This document shows positions 46,673 through 57,972 of a DNA stretch of 64,000 nucleotides, piece by piece. The notes under the pieces were generated by a model. It was not told the DNA's origin, did no database searches, and saw only the letters and a list, made by a program, of their open reading frames with translations. A program made the translations under genes and the position numbers. Position 1 is the stretch's first letter; each line of letters starts with the position of its first letter. Origin of the DNA: Gadus chalcogrammus. Its lineage: Eukaryota > Chordata > Actinopteri > Gadiformes > Gadidae. The stretch lies in contig NC_079425.1 in assembly GCF_026213295.1 (NCBI RefSeq), positions 11,071,909 to 11,135,908 on the forward strand, given 5' to 3'.

Positions 46673-48426
46673 CAGTTTGCAGGATATATTGCATTGATCC
46701 ATGGTTTAATTTCGAAAGTTGTTGGTCATGTACTTATTATTGTAGAAGATCTGAAAATGTTCCCAGATGTGGACAGCTGCTGACCATTTTTTTAACTGTG
46801 TGGACATGCATATATTACATTCTTCAGACGAGATGCTATAACATCCGAAGGTCTGAAAATGGAACAACTTCAATGAAATATTCCTCCATAATATGTGTAG
46901 CTGAAACATGCCAATATAAATCTCAACAAAGAGGATGTGTAGTGGGGTCCCTAAATGACTGACCTTGTTATTCCCGACATCGCGTTTTAGCGAGAATCGT
47001 ATTATTTCACATTGTTTTGCCTCAAAAAACCAATGTGCATCTTTTATTGGTTTCAACCAACCACATTCATGCAGAGCAATGTTCGGTTAGGTAGTACGAC
47101 AATAAAAAGTGAAAAAAGTGTGGACGGAAAAATAATATGTCTCCTCAAATAAATATTTGAGGAGCCTCAAATCGTAAACCTAACAATAGAAAAACTATAA
47201 CCTCCGCTGTTTCATAATGCTGCTGCATTATGAGACAGCAGCATTATGCCAGTTGACTCCTGGCAAAGTCAACTAAATTGCAGAGATGAAAACCTTGAAC
47301 TGGATCAACGTCCAGGGTCTCAAGCCATTTCAGCACAGTTTTCAAACCCTCTATGGCTTCCAACTTCAATCCCCCAACCTGCGTACAATGGACCCACCAG
47401 ACATTGTAACGCTAGCACACTATGTGGCACCTGTCACTATACAAAAACTCCATGATCAGGCTCATGGTTAAAGATGTTATAGTAATAAATCCTTACCATA
47501 AACATTAAAATATAAGTGGCACTTATATAGTTATATATGTTATGTTATATATGTAAATAGTCTCTAGAGTAATCATTGCTTTTTGTGTATTCGCCAGAGG
47601 TGAGTGTACCCTTACTTCTTACTTAAGAGGACAATGTTTTGCCTAGCCCTCTATTGCCAACGGACCCAGCTGTCAACCACTTCACCCAATATACCAATAC
47701 ATAAATATATATCAATGAATCCGATCATCTTGTCACATCATGACTTACCTATTTAACTGCATATAGGTTAACATGTCCACTTTCTATTGATGCAGCAGGC
47801 GGTTTGTCCTCTGTATTCTGAGACCAGTATCAACCAAGGGGAACGGAAGTCGGAAGCCACAGGTGCCCGGTAAGGCTGTAGAATCAAAAGCAACAAAGGG
47901 ACTTATAAAAAGACAATAAATACCTCTGACCCTCCTAACACGTTGAGATGCCATAACGTTATGTATCTAGTTTTGCATAAAAAGACATGCAACAACCATA
48001 CAATTATTAGATTTTGACTATTGTGCAAATATAATAAATGTAATGTCTATGGATAATATATGAAATGCAACCCTTTCGGCATCTTAAATGGCCAACAGAG
48101 TTATGTAGTAATCAACTTTATGGTGAACAACATGTGACTGCACAGTTGCAGGTTGACCGTACAGCTTAAGTTTTGTACGATTTTATTTCGGAGCCTGTCA
48201 ATTTGTCAATCTAATCCATATAATTGTGCCCCATAGGATTAATGCGACCATGCGGGACTCAAAGTCCAAGAAGCCCTGCAACTGTACCAAGTCACAATGC
48301 CTGAAACGGTGGGTGCATTATATCATTTTATAATAATTAATACAGAATTGCAAGAGCTTAAACCGATTATGCTAATTTTCTTTCCAAACACCCATAGCTC
48401 AATTAGGTGTGCATAATGCAGGAAGA

Positions 48427-48477
<51 letters not shown>

Positions 48478-51219
48478 GAAACACATACAGGTTTTGTGTT
48501 GTGGGTTAACCATCTAAGTTTGTGTATTTCTATCTTTACCAGCTACTGTGACTGCTTTGCCAACGGAGAGGTTTGCAGCAACTGCAATTGTGTCAACTGC
48601 TGCAATAATGCTGAGCATTACATAGAGCGGCATACTGCAATCTTGGTTTGTAAACACTTGAATCATAAGACAATTATTTTAGCATAAAACCAAGTCCAGA
48701 GTCCAGAACTGACACAAGAGCTGACATATATTTATGGCCAATTTATGTTATAACCGAGCAATACCTACAGCTGCATGAGACATAATCAATAAGTAATTAA
48801 AGGTGCTGTAGGTAAGATTGGAGAGAGCATAATAAGAGAGCAGAAAAGCGCTTCTGAAAGTCCAATGGATCGTGAAACTATACAACTGAGAAAACATCCC
48901 TTCCCTCTATTCTCTTTTCAAACGATTATCATAATTACCAGCAATGATATATGTCAACCTAAAAACAAATAAAATTGAAAGTTGACAACTGACAGTTTAT
49001 CTGACAAGAGTTGTGGCTATTACAATCAGTGATTATTGCGACGGAAATGTTAAATGTGTGATTTAGTATTCAAAATGTTGGTACTGTAGTCTCGCACATC
49101 TGTTGGAGTTTCCATAGGGTCTACTCTTTCCATCTCCAATGATACTGCTAGCTGCAATTGACTAGCACAATATTGTTGTTTGTTTGGCATCATGATTCAT
49201 TGCCCCACTTTGTGAGATTCATTTATTGTTTATTCTACTATAGAACTGCCTTGATCGTAACCCAGAGGCTTTCAAGTTCAATATTGTCAGTAGGCAATCA
49301 GGGGAGGTCAAAGGTAACCAGAATAAGGACTGCAACTGCAAACAGTCCAGTTGCCTAAAGAACTACTGCGAGTGCTATAAGGTAAAGACACAAAGACAGG
49401 CTTAGGTCTCGCTGTTTTCGAATAGCTCTCTATTGCTGAAAGTGGTGAGTTCAAGATTCTCTAATGCGATCAAATTGATAATGAAAAGAAGACTATTACA
49501 GCACTCCAATTTGACTTTTTTTATATTGCCCAATGGATTGCTCAGTCAAGACACACTTTTAGGATACTAAAACATTAACCAAAGAAACACAACACTAATT
49601 CAATTAACTTTATTTCTTATATATATATATATAAGAAATATGCAATTTAAATTCCATTGGGTTCAAAATAATATCGCTGACCCTTCCTTCAGTGATCTTG
49701 AGTTAAAATATTTGGTACCCCATTTTATTTTATTTTTATGCAATAAAGAAATATTGTTTTGTATTTATTTTTTGTACTGTTATTCTGTTTTGATTTGAAA
49801 TATTTTTTTACTTGTATTGAACACTGCTTTGTGCATATTGATGGTTTGACTATAGTGTCATACTATTACAGCAAACTGATGTTGAAAAACGTTATAGATA
49901 TATATATATCTATAACGTTTTTCAACACCAGGTTGCTTATCACCATTTTTTATGATATATATAGTGATAAGAAACACAATCTCCCATTGTGTTTCTGTGT
50001 AGGCCAAGATGATGTGCTCATCTACCTGTAAGTGTGTGGGCTGTCTGAACTCTGGGGATGATTCTGAGGTGAAGACCCGGGTTCGTGGCAGAACAGAAAT
50101 CAGCTCCAATAACAGGATGCAAAAGGAAACGTAAGTTGTGGTCGTCTTTCGCACAGCATTGTTTGTTAAAAGGAGTAGAGCATAGTTTGACAGGATTTTG
50201 ATAATTTTTTAACAGATGCATGTTCAGGGAGATTGCTTAATTTATACAATATAGGGCCTCAGACTTAACCCGGCTAAACGATATGTCCATTCGTGAACAG
50301 GGCTGTTGAACAAATCCTACTTTTACTCCACCGCCCAAATTTAACCATTTTCAATTTTGTATATATCGTAATTGGCAGGGCAAAACACTTATATCCTATA
50401 GACGGGGCAGGGCACCCCTGTGGCCTTTTTCCATACCCATGTGCTAAATTGGATTAACTTTTGCTAATCCCTGACACACTGGGCTGAAATGCCCAGAGCG
50501 TCTTGGATTTGCATCTCCTTACAACATATTTTGTGTGAGCCTATAGTCCTACTATTTGAGAGACTGTTCACACTCAAAATAGCAAGCAGGGATGACATCA
50601 CTGCAACCGGCTTTGTGGTGGGTCTGGTGCGTTTTGGCAACACCTCACAGATGATCCATCTCGGGTGCGGCTCGGTACAACTCGGCACGTTTAAACTGGT
50701 GATGGAGAAGTCAAATCAACACAGGATTGTCAGACTCGGCTCCGCCGGAAGTGCCAATGGAAAAGGGCCAAACTTGGGCAGGGGCTGAGATTGTTTTGGC
50801 AGCATTGTCTACATAATAGATAAATAGATAGACACGAAATTTCATTATCCCTGTAGGGAAATCAATTTGTGGCTGCACAACCAGCAAGGACTTGACAACA
50901 CAATAAACTCACAATGGGCAACTGAAACAGAGTTTGTGTTTCTAATCTCTTCTATGAAACAGAAGCCGACAGTAATACAAGACATTAGATTGGCTTGGGT
51001 TTAGTCTTATGGATGCGGAAAAAAAACAATTTTCTTCAATATCTTTTGTTTAGGTGCCTTCCGTCGCTGATAACTTTGGCTGTGGTGGCGGACACCCGTG
51101 ACTGCCTGCTAGCCCAGGCCGCACAGGCAGAGAGGGAGGGCTGTTGCTATGTCCTGGCCCAGAGGATGATACTCCAAGAGTTTGGCCGCTGTCTCACAAA
51201 GATTGTGGAATCTGTTTAA
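45707..51219 (+). CDS. tesmin: tesmin-like CXC (CRC) domain DNA-binding protein
   Basis: Nine exons (45,707-45,885; 46,219-46,309; 46,443-46,544; 47,796-47,869; 48,237-48,308; 48,543-48,645; 49,244-49,381; 50,003-50,130; 51,054-51,219) join with matching phases into 1,053 bp, 350 codons plus stop. Two cysteine-rich CXC motifs (about residues 163-192 and 237-267) flank the conserved linker RNPEAFK. Each carries the Tyr-Cys pair (RYCDC, NYCEC) whose Tyr contacts the DNA minor groove in LIN54. The C-terminus ([24 protein letters not shown]) matches the helical tail of the family. LIN54 is about twice this length, so tesmin, a germ-cell nuclear protein, fits better. ATG has a strong ACAACCATGG context. 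Poly(A) signals lie at 51,318 and 51,337. The N-terminal half is poorly conserved and rests on phase and splice sites. Confidence 0.85.
46219..46309 (+). CDS. tesmin: tesmin exon 2
   Basis: 91 bp, phase 2 in, 0 out; reads [20 protein letters not shown] then [10 protein letters not shown]. Acceptor CAATCTAG, donor GTAAGT. A Ser codon is completed exactly across the junction with exon 1. Confidence 0.65.
46443..46544 (+). CDS. tesmin: tesmin exon 3
   Basis: 102 bp, phase 0 both ends; reads [20 protein letters not shown] then [14 protein letters not shown]. Acceptor ATTTCTCAG, donor GTTGGT. Confidence 0.65.
46545..47795 (+). other. tesmin intron 3
   Basis: Holds an AT microsatellite with a small palindrome (46,600-46,668), a hairpin (47,213-47,248; arms CATAATGCTGCT/AGCAGCATTATG) and the possible optional exon. 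Otherwise AT-rich. Confidence 0.6.
47286..47472 (+). CDS. possible optional tesmin exon (frame and donor unresolved)
   Basis: A stretch open in two plus frames after acceptor-like TTGCAGAG. With phase 0 from exon 3 it would begin [20 protein letters not shown] and stay open to TAA at 47,470-47,472. No strong donor of the right phase is visible. It may be a cassette exon, an alternative terminal exon, or chance. The rest of tesmin joins in frame without it. Confidence 0.2.
47796..47869 (+). CDS. tesmin: tesmin exon before CXC motif 1
   Basis: 74 bp, phase 0 in, 2 out; reads [20 protein letters not shown] then ATGA. The acceptor is CAGCAG, so the first Gln codon may be included or skipped. Donor GTAAGG. 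Confidence 0.7.
48237..48308 (+). CDS. tesmin: tesmin exon, start of CXC motif 1
   Basis: 72 bp, phase 2 both ends; reads [20 protein letters not shown] then [15 protein letters not shown] is nearly invariant in the LIN54/tesmin family. Confidence 0.92.
48429..48476. repeat. (CA)n microsatellite
   Basis: About 24 CA units between two tesmin exons. Confidence 0.97.
48543..48645 (+). CDS. tesmin: tesmin exon, rest of CXC motif 1
   Basis: 103 bp, phase 2 in, 0 out; reads [20 protein letters not shown] then [14 protein letters not shown]. Seven cysteines in the family spacing. A (CA)n microsatellite sits about 70 bp upstream of the acceptor. Confidence 0.93.
48646..49243 (+). other. tesmin intron between the CXC1 exon and the linker exon
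   Basis: About 600 bp, AT-rich. TTAAAGGTGCTGTAGGTAAG at 48,799-48,818 resembles one terminus of a fish DNA transposon; no matching second terminus was found. No gene seen. Confidence 0.5.
49244..49381 (+). CDS. tesmin: tesmin exon, RNPEAFK linker and start of CXC motif 2
   Basis: 138 bp, phase 0 both ends; reads [20 protein letters not shown], then a variable stretch, then [19 protein letters not shown]. Donor GTAAAG. Confidence 0.93.
49382..50002 (+). other. tesmin intron carrying palindromes
   Basis: AT-rich, with a palindrome around 49,610-49,640 (ATTTCTTATAT and complement) and the long palindrome at 49,871-49,936. No gene seen. Confidence 0.6.
49871..49936. repeat. 66-bp near-perfect palindrome
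   Basis: The central 46 bases (49,881-49,926) are perfectly self-complementary: GTTGAAAAACGTTATAGATA and its complement around a TATATA centre. The next ten bases on each side match with two mismatches. It has no spacer, so it is a cruciform-prone inverted repeat. Confidence 0.95.
50003..50130 (+). CDS. tesmin: tesmin exon, end of CXC motif 2
   Basis: 128 bp, phase 0 in, 2 out; reads [20 protein letters not shown] then a basic stretch. Donor GTAAGT. It completes the second cysteine motif. Confidence 0.92.
50131..51053 (+). other. last tesmin intron
   Basis: About 920 bp. A GC-richer patch (50,580-50,790) with CTCGGGTGCGGCTCGGTACA resembles part of an interspersed repeat rather than an exon. 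No gene recognised. Confidence 0.5.
51054..51219 (+). CDS. tesmin: tesmin last exon
   Basis: 166 bp, phase 2 in, ends TAA at 51,217-51,219. Reads [29 protein letters not shown] and [18 protein letters not shown], the family's C-terminal helix. Confidence 0.9.
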
Positions 51220-52715
51220 TATTTATTTTCATATTTAACACATTGTTAATTGTTTAACTAACAAAACACACACACACATAAAGTTTATAACAAATATTTT
51301 GTGATTTAGTCAACACAAATAAATTAATGTTATGGAAATAAACAGGTAAAACAAAGTTACAAGGTGGTTTAAACTGTGGATTTGGTATTGCTTTGACCAG
51401 TTTTAATGGACTGGCTCAGAAAAATGTAATTTGTGTTCAGTTGAAATTTGTTTTGTGTACATTCTAACAACCGGGAACTTAACACTTTTCTGAAGTGAAT
51501 AATTAGACTTTGTTCAATAGAAACACCCCTGCTTAAATTAACCAGGGATACCTGTTGAAACGTTGCTCTGCACTCACTGACCTTCTAGGGCTCCACGTCT
51601 GTGAGCATGCGCAGTGGCTTGTCAACAGATTAGATTTGTTCGTTAGTGCGCATTCTTGGAAAAAACAAACCTAGGTCGAAGAAAAGGTAAAGCTATAGGA
51701 GCTGCTAATATTTGTAAGGATTTTTTTTCACGTGATACAATGACTTCTAATCGACAACAGGTAATATCCCTACACTTGACAATAACCTTTTAATTTGATA
51801 TTAAGGAGAAGAACTAATATCCAAAACAATAGATTGTGTCTTATCGCCCAGTGTAGGGATAATATGTTGTATATGTGTAATATGATTAACTGAGTCATGA
51901 CAAGGGAACTGCTAAAAAATTAAAATGTAGTTAGAATATTCATATTAGAGTGAGATTCTCGTATCAGAGAAGTACTAATATCCAATTTAAAGAGGTACGA
52001 CTTATTGTCCAGTGTGGTAATAATGTTATTGATTCAAATGACATTTAAAACTATTTAAAAAAAATACATGCAAAATATTAACATAAAATTGCAAAGGACT
52101 TCAATATTATAAAAAGGGGTGTGTCTTATTGTTCAGTGTAATGTTAAGACATTTATTTTGCGTCAAATAAATGTAGACATTAGCAATTAATTAAGGTGTG
52201 CTACATGCGGGGTATGAATTCTCTCGCATACGGGCAAGTCAGCACAAAGGTAATGTAAAGTTCATTGGCAGTCCCGTTAGAAGCCACTGGATCTGGAGTG
52301 AATGACCTTAGAATATCTGTTTAATACAACTTCACCAGCGTACCGCGACATTTAATCCAAATATCATTTAAAACCAATCTACTTTACTAATTTTTGTTGA
52401 CAAATTAACACAGATAAAAAATTTACAGAATTTAAACAAAATAATTCAGACAAATACAGATGTTTGAGTGGAGCCCGGTGAGTCCCATTTGATGGTTTAA
52501 CCATCCAGACTGGTATGGTACCTATTGTTATGCACCAAGATTAAAGTAGTTCTCCCTTGATTTATTCTTGTATTTTACACGTTAGACGTTGAAAGCCAAA
52601 TTTATATTTTTTCATATGCATCCATCTAAACCTTAATATAATTAATTTGGCATTGATAGTAGATTCCCCCTCCCTCTCTCCCCTTCCCTCCCGCCTGAAA
52701 TATGACAAAACTTTC
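51220..52715. other. tesmin-fth1 convergent intergenic region
   Basis: Contains the tesmin poly(A) signals, a promoter-like segment with a short ATG-to-donor frame (51,600-51,761), and three diverged copies of a roughly 50-bp segment (51,811-51,865; 51,971-52,025; 52,098-52,145). Confidence 0.6.
51600..51761 (+). promoter_or_regulatory. orphan promoter-like segment with possible first exon
   Basis: GAGCATGCGCAGT (51,603-51,615) matches the NRF1-binding palindrome typical of CpG promoters, and TCACGTGA (51,729-51,736) is an E-box. Just after comes ATGACTTCTAATCGACAACA plus G, then GTAATA: a start codon, six more codons (MTSNRQQ) and a donor at a codon boundary. No downstream plus-strand exon was found; fth1 occupies the other strand. 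Confidence 0.3.
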
Positions 52716-53000
52716 AGAATCCAGAGGGTTCGTTTTATTAAGCTTGATTACATTTCAACTGCTGGAATAAAACTTTGCAGACACACGGTGGTGATTGGGG
52801 CAGTTGACTGATCAGGGTGACAAGCATAAGGACACAGTTCCTGGACCAACTACATTATTCAATGAAGGGCCACTAAGTGATCTGTAGTCAATATTGATGG
52901 CTTACGACAAAGCACAACAGCTAAAATATCAAAGCTTGGACTGGTGGGCCAGTACCTCGCACACACTGTTTATAAATGTATGGAATACATCAGGAGATGT

Positions 53001-54301
<1,301 letters not shown>

Positions 54302-54562
54302 TTTCTGAAAGACAAACATTGCGTGTTTTCGATTAAAAAACATTAGTCACATAGGCCAGGGCCGACTATAAATAACGTTTGTGTATTAAACGTATCAGTG
54401 TTCCATGTTAAATTGGGGAAATGTATCAGGTTTCTGCGACACATTCGTCATACCGATAGCCTGGTAATATAATTGCGCAGGTAACTAGTTCATTCTGTGA
54501 CATGACAGAAATCGACGTACTGTCGTTTAGAAAATGTACACCATAACATAGTCAATCTTACC

Positions 54563-54870
54563 GTTATCGTTTCTTGTGTCGGGATGTGGAAGGTAAGTAC
54601 TCAGTTGGATGTTGGATCGTCTTGTCGACAGATATTCTGTTTGCGTTGTTAGCTAAACAGCTAGCGATGTAGCAGGCTAATGATACTCGAATAACACGAA
54701 ATCTAAACGAAAATGGCGACTGTGTAGTGGATATTTAGTTAAAATAAATCGGATTTTAGAAATTGATCCAAAAGTAGGTGAAAGACAGCTGAAAGGTTGC
54801 CGTTCAAGCACTGTTGAAGCAGGTAACCTTCACTGTCCGTCGACGTTATGATTATGAAAAGACGAGGCTC
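54563..54870 (-). other. fth1: fth1 non-coding first exon (5' UTR)
   Basis: Runs from an undefined start near 54,870, just downstream of a TATA-like GGCTATACACC (about 54,884), to donor GATAACG/GTAAGA at 54,562. Carries the iron-responsive element. The 3' boundary could instead be a nearer donor-like site. Having the 5' UTR in its own exon differs from mammalian FTH1, as I recall it. Confidence 0.6.
54795..54828 (-). promoter_or_regulatory. iron-responsive element (IRE) of ferritin mRNA
   Basis: Minus-strand CCTGCTTCAACAGTGCTTGA forms the classic ferritin IRE: a CAGTGC apical loop, a five-pair TTCAA/TTGAA upper stem, a TGC/C internal bulge and a GG/CC lower stem extended by GGTTAC/GGCAACC. 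IRP1 and IRP2 bind it in low iron and block translation. Its place near the 5' end of the transcript is as expected. Confidence 0.95.
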
Positions 54871-54900
54871 GACGGGTGTATAGCCGGGAATCTACGTCAT

Positions 54901-55790
54901 TACTCATTCAGAGGGCGTGGCTTACAGTAATTTCAAACTAACATCATCCTTTCAACAACATTGTTTGATTGTTAAATTTCTACATTTCAGTGTTCAGTCC
55001 GTGTCATGTTTAATCAATAATTATTTAAGGAAAAAGATCGAGCGTTGTCAATGTAGATTTGAATGAGTCGGATAATGAATTACCATAAAATCCACTTTAG
55101 ACGAGTTAATCATTGATTGTTCCATAATGGTAATTTTCCGAGGGTGAATAAGACCCTTTTTATGGCATAATAATCATTACATCCTTAATGTAATGATTAT
55201 CCTACTATTGACACTGTTAAAGGGTCCATAGCTGTAATGCCAACCTCTCATTTACCAGCAGCCAGTGTCCTATATTTTGAGCCATCCAATAACCAGAGAA
55301 AAAAAATAAATTATACATTTATATACACTTTGTGACCTGGTGACCATCTGGCGCACCTGGGCATATTTTTGGTCTACTTCACAAAAATAATGAAATTCAA
55401 CAATATAGGCCTACATACTCAGTACAAACTGCACTTTCCTAATCTGATTTTCAGCCCAAAAAAAAACCACATTTACTTTAAAATTATATTTTAAAAAACA
55501 GCCTTATATTTGGTATTTGTACCTTCTAAATCAATCTATACATTGAATTAATTTGTCTAAAAATTAATCAACTTATTGTTGCAGTCCTAGCAGCATTAGG
55601 TCATGCTACATATTTATGCAAATAGTTCACCCAATGTCCATTTTACTCCTGGTCAGTAGGCATTCCATTCCCATCTCGGTAGGAGGATTTGGGTTAAGTA
55701 AGCGTTTTAGACCATTCCGAATTTGGGCCCAAGCCCTTCTACACCACAACTGCAATGTAGCAATGCATTTCAATTGACAAAGGTTCAAGC
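54901..55790. other. fth1-rplp2 intergenic region
   Basis: Upstream DNA of fth1 and downstream DNA of rplp2. AT-rich, with a small hairpin (55,170-55,200; arms ATAATCATTAC/GTAATGATTAT). No gene seen. Confidence 0.6.
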
Positions 55791-55830
55791 ACGGTATTTT
55801 ATACAAATTTTATTTCTGAGGTTAACAAGT

Positions 55831-55907
55831 TTAGTCAAACAAGCCGAATCCCATGTCATCATCAGACCCCTCATCAGAGTCTTTCTGCTCTTCCTTCTTC
55901 TCTTCAG
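55831..55907 (-). CDS. rplp2: rplp2 last coding exon (acidic tail)
   Basis: 77 bp, EEKKEEQKDSDEGSDDDMGF then GLFD and TAA. Confidence 0.98.
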
Positions 55908-57356
55908 CTGTAATACAGTAAGTGACAGTCAATACATGCAATTACTGAAGTTGATAACTCTAGACCGGACAGTCAAGCACAAAACAAACCAATGTGCAGG
56001 AAACTATTATCAGGCTTGCATTTCATTTAGCAGGGGTTTGACAGCATCATTTATTTACGAGCTTATAGTCCTACTTTGACACATTCATTATTTTACAGCA
56101 ATCACATGTCGGTGATCATTTCTTCCAGCAAGCAGTTTACATGCATTTCATGCATCTAATTACAACCCACAAGGTTTTGGTCGCTATTACATACATACAT
56201 ACAATAGTGCGTGTCCTGAATAGTGTATGTACATAACCAGATAGAATAGTGTAAGTAAAGAACCATGTGTGATAGAATTATGTGCATGTTGTTTTTGGAT
56301 CATGTCCAATGTGCCCTGGCTCACCTGCAGCCGGGGCTGCTGCTCCTCCAGCGACAACCGCAGCAGAGGTGGCTACCGCTGCTACTGCACCAGCTGCTGG
56401 CATGCTGGCCAACTTGCCATTACCTACCAAGAGACAAGTGATGTCAGGTCAAATAAAGTAACAAAACGTTTAGCCAAGAAGTCATAATGTTAGAATAAGA
56501 ACGATAGCATTGAAATTAGCTAGCCATGTAAGCACAATGTATAGACAGACAAAAACAGTCTCACCTTGAGCAATGACCTCGTCGATGCTTTTACCATCAA
56601 GCTCAGAGATTACCTATTAGGAAGAAAATTGAATTAAACCCCAGAACACAGAACCGATTTGCTTTGAGATTACTTTGGGCGGTGCAGTCTGAGGCTCCGA
56701 TAAAATCTTAGGAATCCTAGTTACAATGTCTTCCTGGTGAATGGGCAATTAACAGCTTGATAACGGCATGCTAGAATGGTTCATATATACATAATTTAAC
56801 AATTAACAAAGCCATGTTGAATAAAATGTTTCAATATGACACTCAACAACTTGTGCAAATGGACACGTTTGATAATCAGATTTATTGGCAATATGTCAGC
56901 ATATGTCAGCCCATAATGAGTGAAACGGACAGAATGTGTGTTTGATGGTCTGAAATACCCCCTGCAGTTACAACCCTACTTCATTCTTTAACTGAATATA
57001 CAATGTATTGATATGCATATAATGTAAGCATTACAATATAGACTGCACTGTCAACTTCAATGGTTGGGTGTATTATAGCCATATGGTGGCCCCCTTACAA
57101 TTTGAGTTAATTTGTTTAAAAAAAAGGGTGAACTATGGGACATAGTACCATAGTGATGAGTCGACACACATATGCAATGCCCATTATGGACAATATACTT
57201 GGTTGCAAGACGATAATTTGGATTTGGTCAGACCTTCTGCATTCGGGTGTCATCAGCTTCAATGCCAACGCTTTCTAGGATTTTCTGGATGTCCTTTGCC
57301 TGAGGAGCATCATTGCCAGCTAGGGCTGCGAGCAGGTAAGCGGCAACGTAACGCAT
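55831..57356 (-). CDS. rplp2: 60S acidic ribosomal protein P2
   Basis: P2 pairs with P1 on uL10/P0 to form the ribosomal stalk that recruits and activates elongation factors. Four coding exons (57,234-57,356; 56,565-56,613; 56,325-56,423; 55,831-55,907) join in frame to 115 residues, the normal length. The N-terminal dimerisation domain (MRYVAAYLLAALAGNDAPQA to DEVIAQG) is followed by an Ala/Gly-rich hinge (AAGAVAAVATSAAVVAGGAA) and the invariant acidic tail ending SDDDMGFGLFD, the factor-binding peptide. The ATG is one base inside its exon. The first exon is non-coding (57,837-57,887). AATAAA lies at 55,809-55,814. Confidence 0.98.
56325..56423 (-). CDS. rplp2: rplp2 coding exon 3 (hinge)
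   Basis: 99 bp, GNGKLASMPAAGAVAAVATS then AAVVAGGAAAPAA; donor GTGAGC. Confidence 0.96.
56565..56613 (-). CDS. rplp2: rplp2 coding exon 2
   Basis: 49 bp, VISELDGKSIDEVIAQ plus one base; acceptor TCCTAATAG, donor GTGAGA. Confidence 0.96.
57234..57356 (-). CDS. rplp2: rplp2 coding exon 1
   Basis: 41 codons, MRYVAAYLLAALAGNDAPQA to DDTRMQK. The donor is AAG/GTCTGA, a weak GT site, but required because the next exon resumes VISELDGK as in other P2 proteins. Confidence 0.95.
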
Positions 57357-57836
57357 TCTGTAGAAATAGGCAAAGAAGAGCAACAAGACCATTATTATGA
57401 GTGGAGAAAACGGCCTCAAAAAGGTTCAAATATATAACTTTTATAAACATGTTACTCACGGCATGTAGCCGTCAGCCTAATGCTGACAGGCGGATGATGG
57501 CAATTTACATTAAACTGAATCGGACTACAAAGATGATGCTGCTTGGATGTTGGAATGTGATGTCGAAATTAACTACAGTTGTTCAAACCAACTGTTTATA
57601 GTGAACAACGCTTTGGGTTAATCCCATAACTATTTGCTTTGTGCTAAATTATGTGCCCCTGTGCACTAGCTTAATTTAGCATGTTCAAGCTAATTCTGCT
57701 CTGGTTTAAACAACTACAAATACATAGTTTCTATAGAGATATCGCTAAAGACACAAATATTGAGGAGTTTTCGTGGATGAACAAACTGTTCTGAGATCTA
57801 TATATTTATTCATACATTGTTTAACCGTTCACTCAC

Positions 57837-57888
57837 TTGCAGAAGAGGTAAACGCGTGTTCTCGGTGAGATTCGTACAAGCGGAAAGG
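57837..57888 (-). other. rplp2: rplp2 non-coding first exon with 5'-TOP start
   Basis: Transcription probably starts at the C of CTTTCCGCTTG (57,887), a terminal oligopyrimidine tract typical of ribosomal protein mRNAs and the target of mTOR/LARP1 control. The exon ends at donor GTGAGT (57,836). Confidence 0.8.
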
Positions 57889-57939
57889 AAGTTACGTGGT
57901 AGAAAGAAAACTGAAGAAGCGTTCACTGATGACGCCATA

Positions 57940-57972
57940 GACCAAATCTCGCGGGAAAAATATATACCGACT
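57940..57972 (-). promoter_or_regulatory. rplp2 upstream promoter motifs
   Basis: On the minus strand TATATATTTTTCCCGCGAGA combines a TATA-like stretch, a TTTCCCGC E2F-like site and a CGCGAGA motif found in housekeeping promoters, 55-85 bp upstream of the predicted TOP start. Confidence 0.45.

Noticed and set aside
47591..47600. Two-base micro-exon (CCAG/AG/GTGAGT) that would link the optional tesmin exon to the next in frame
   Set aside because: The phase works, but an exon this small is extraordinary and nothing else supports it.
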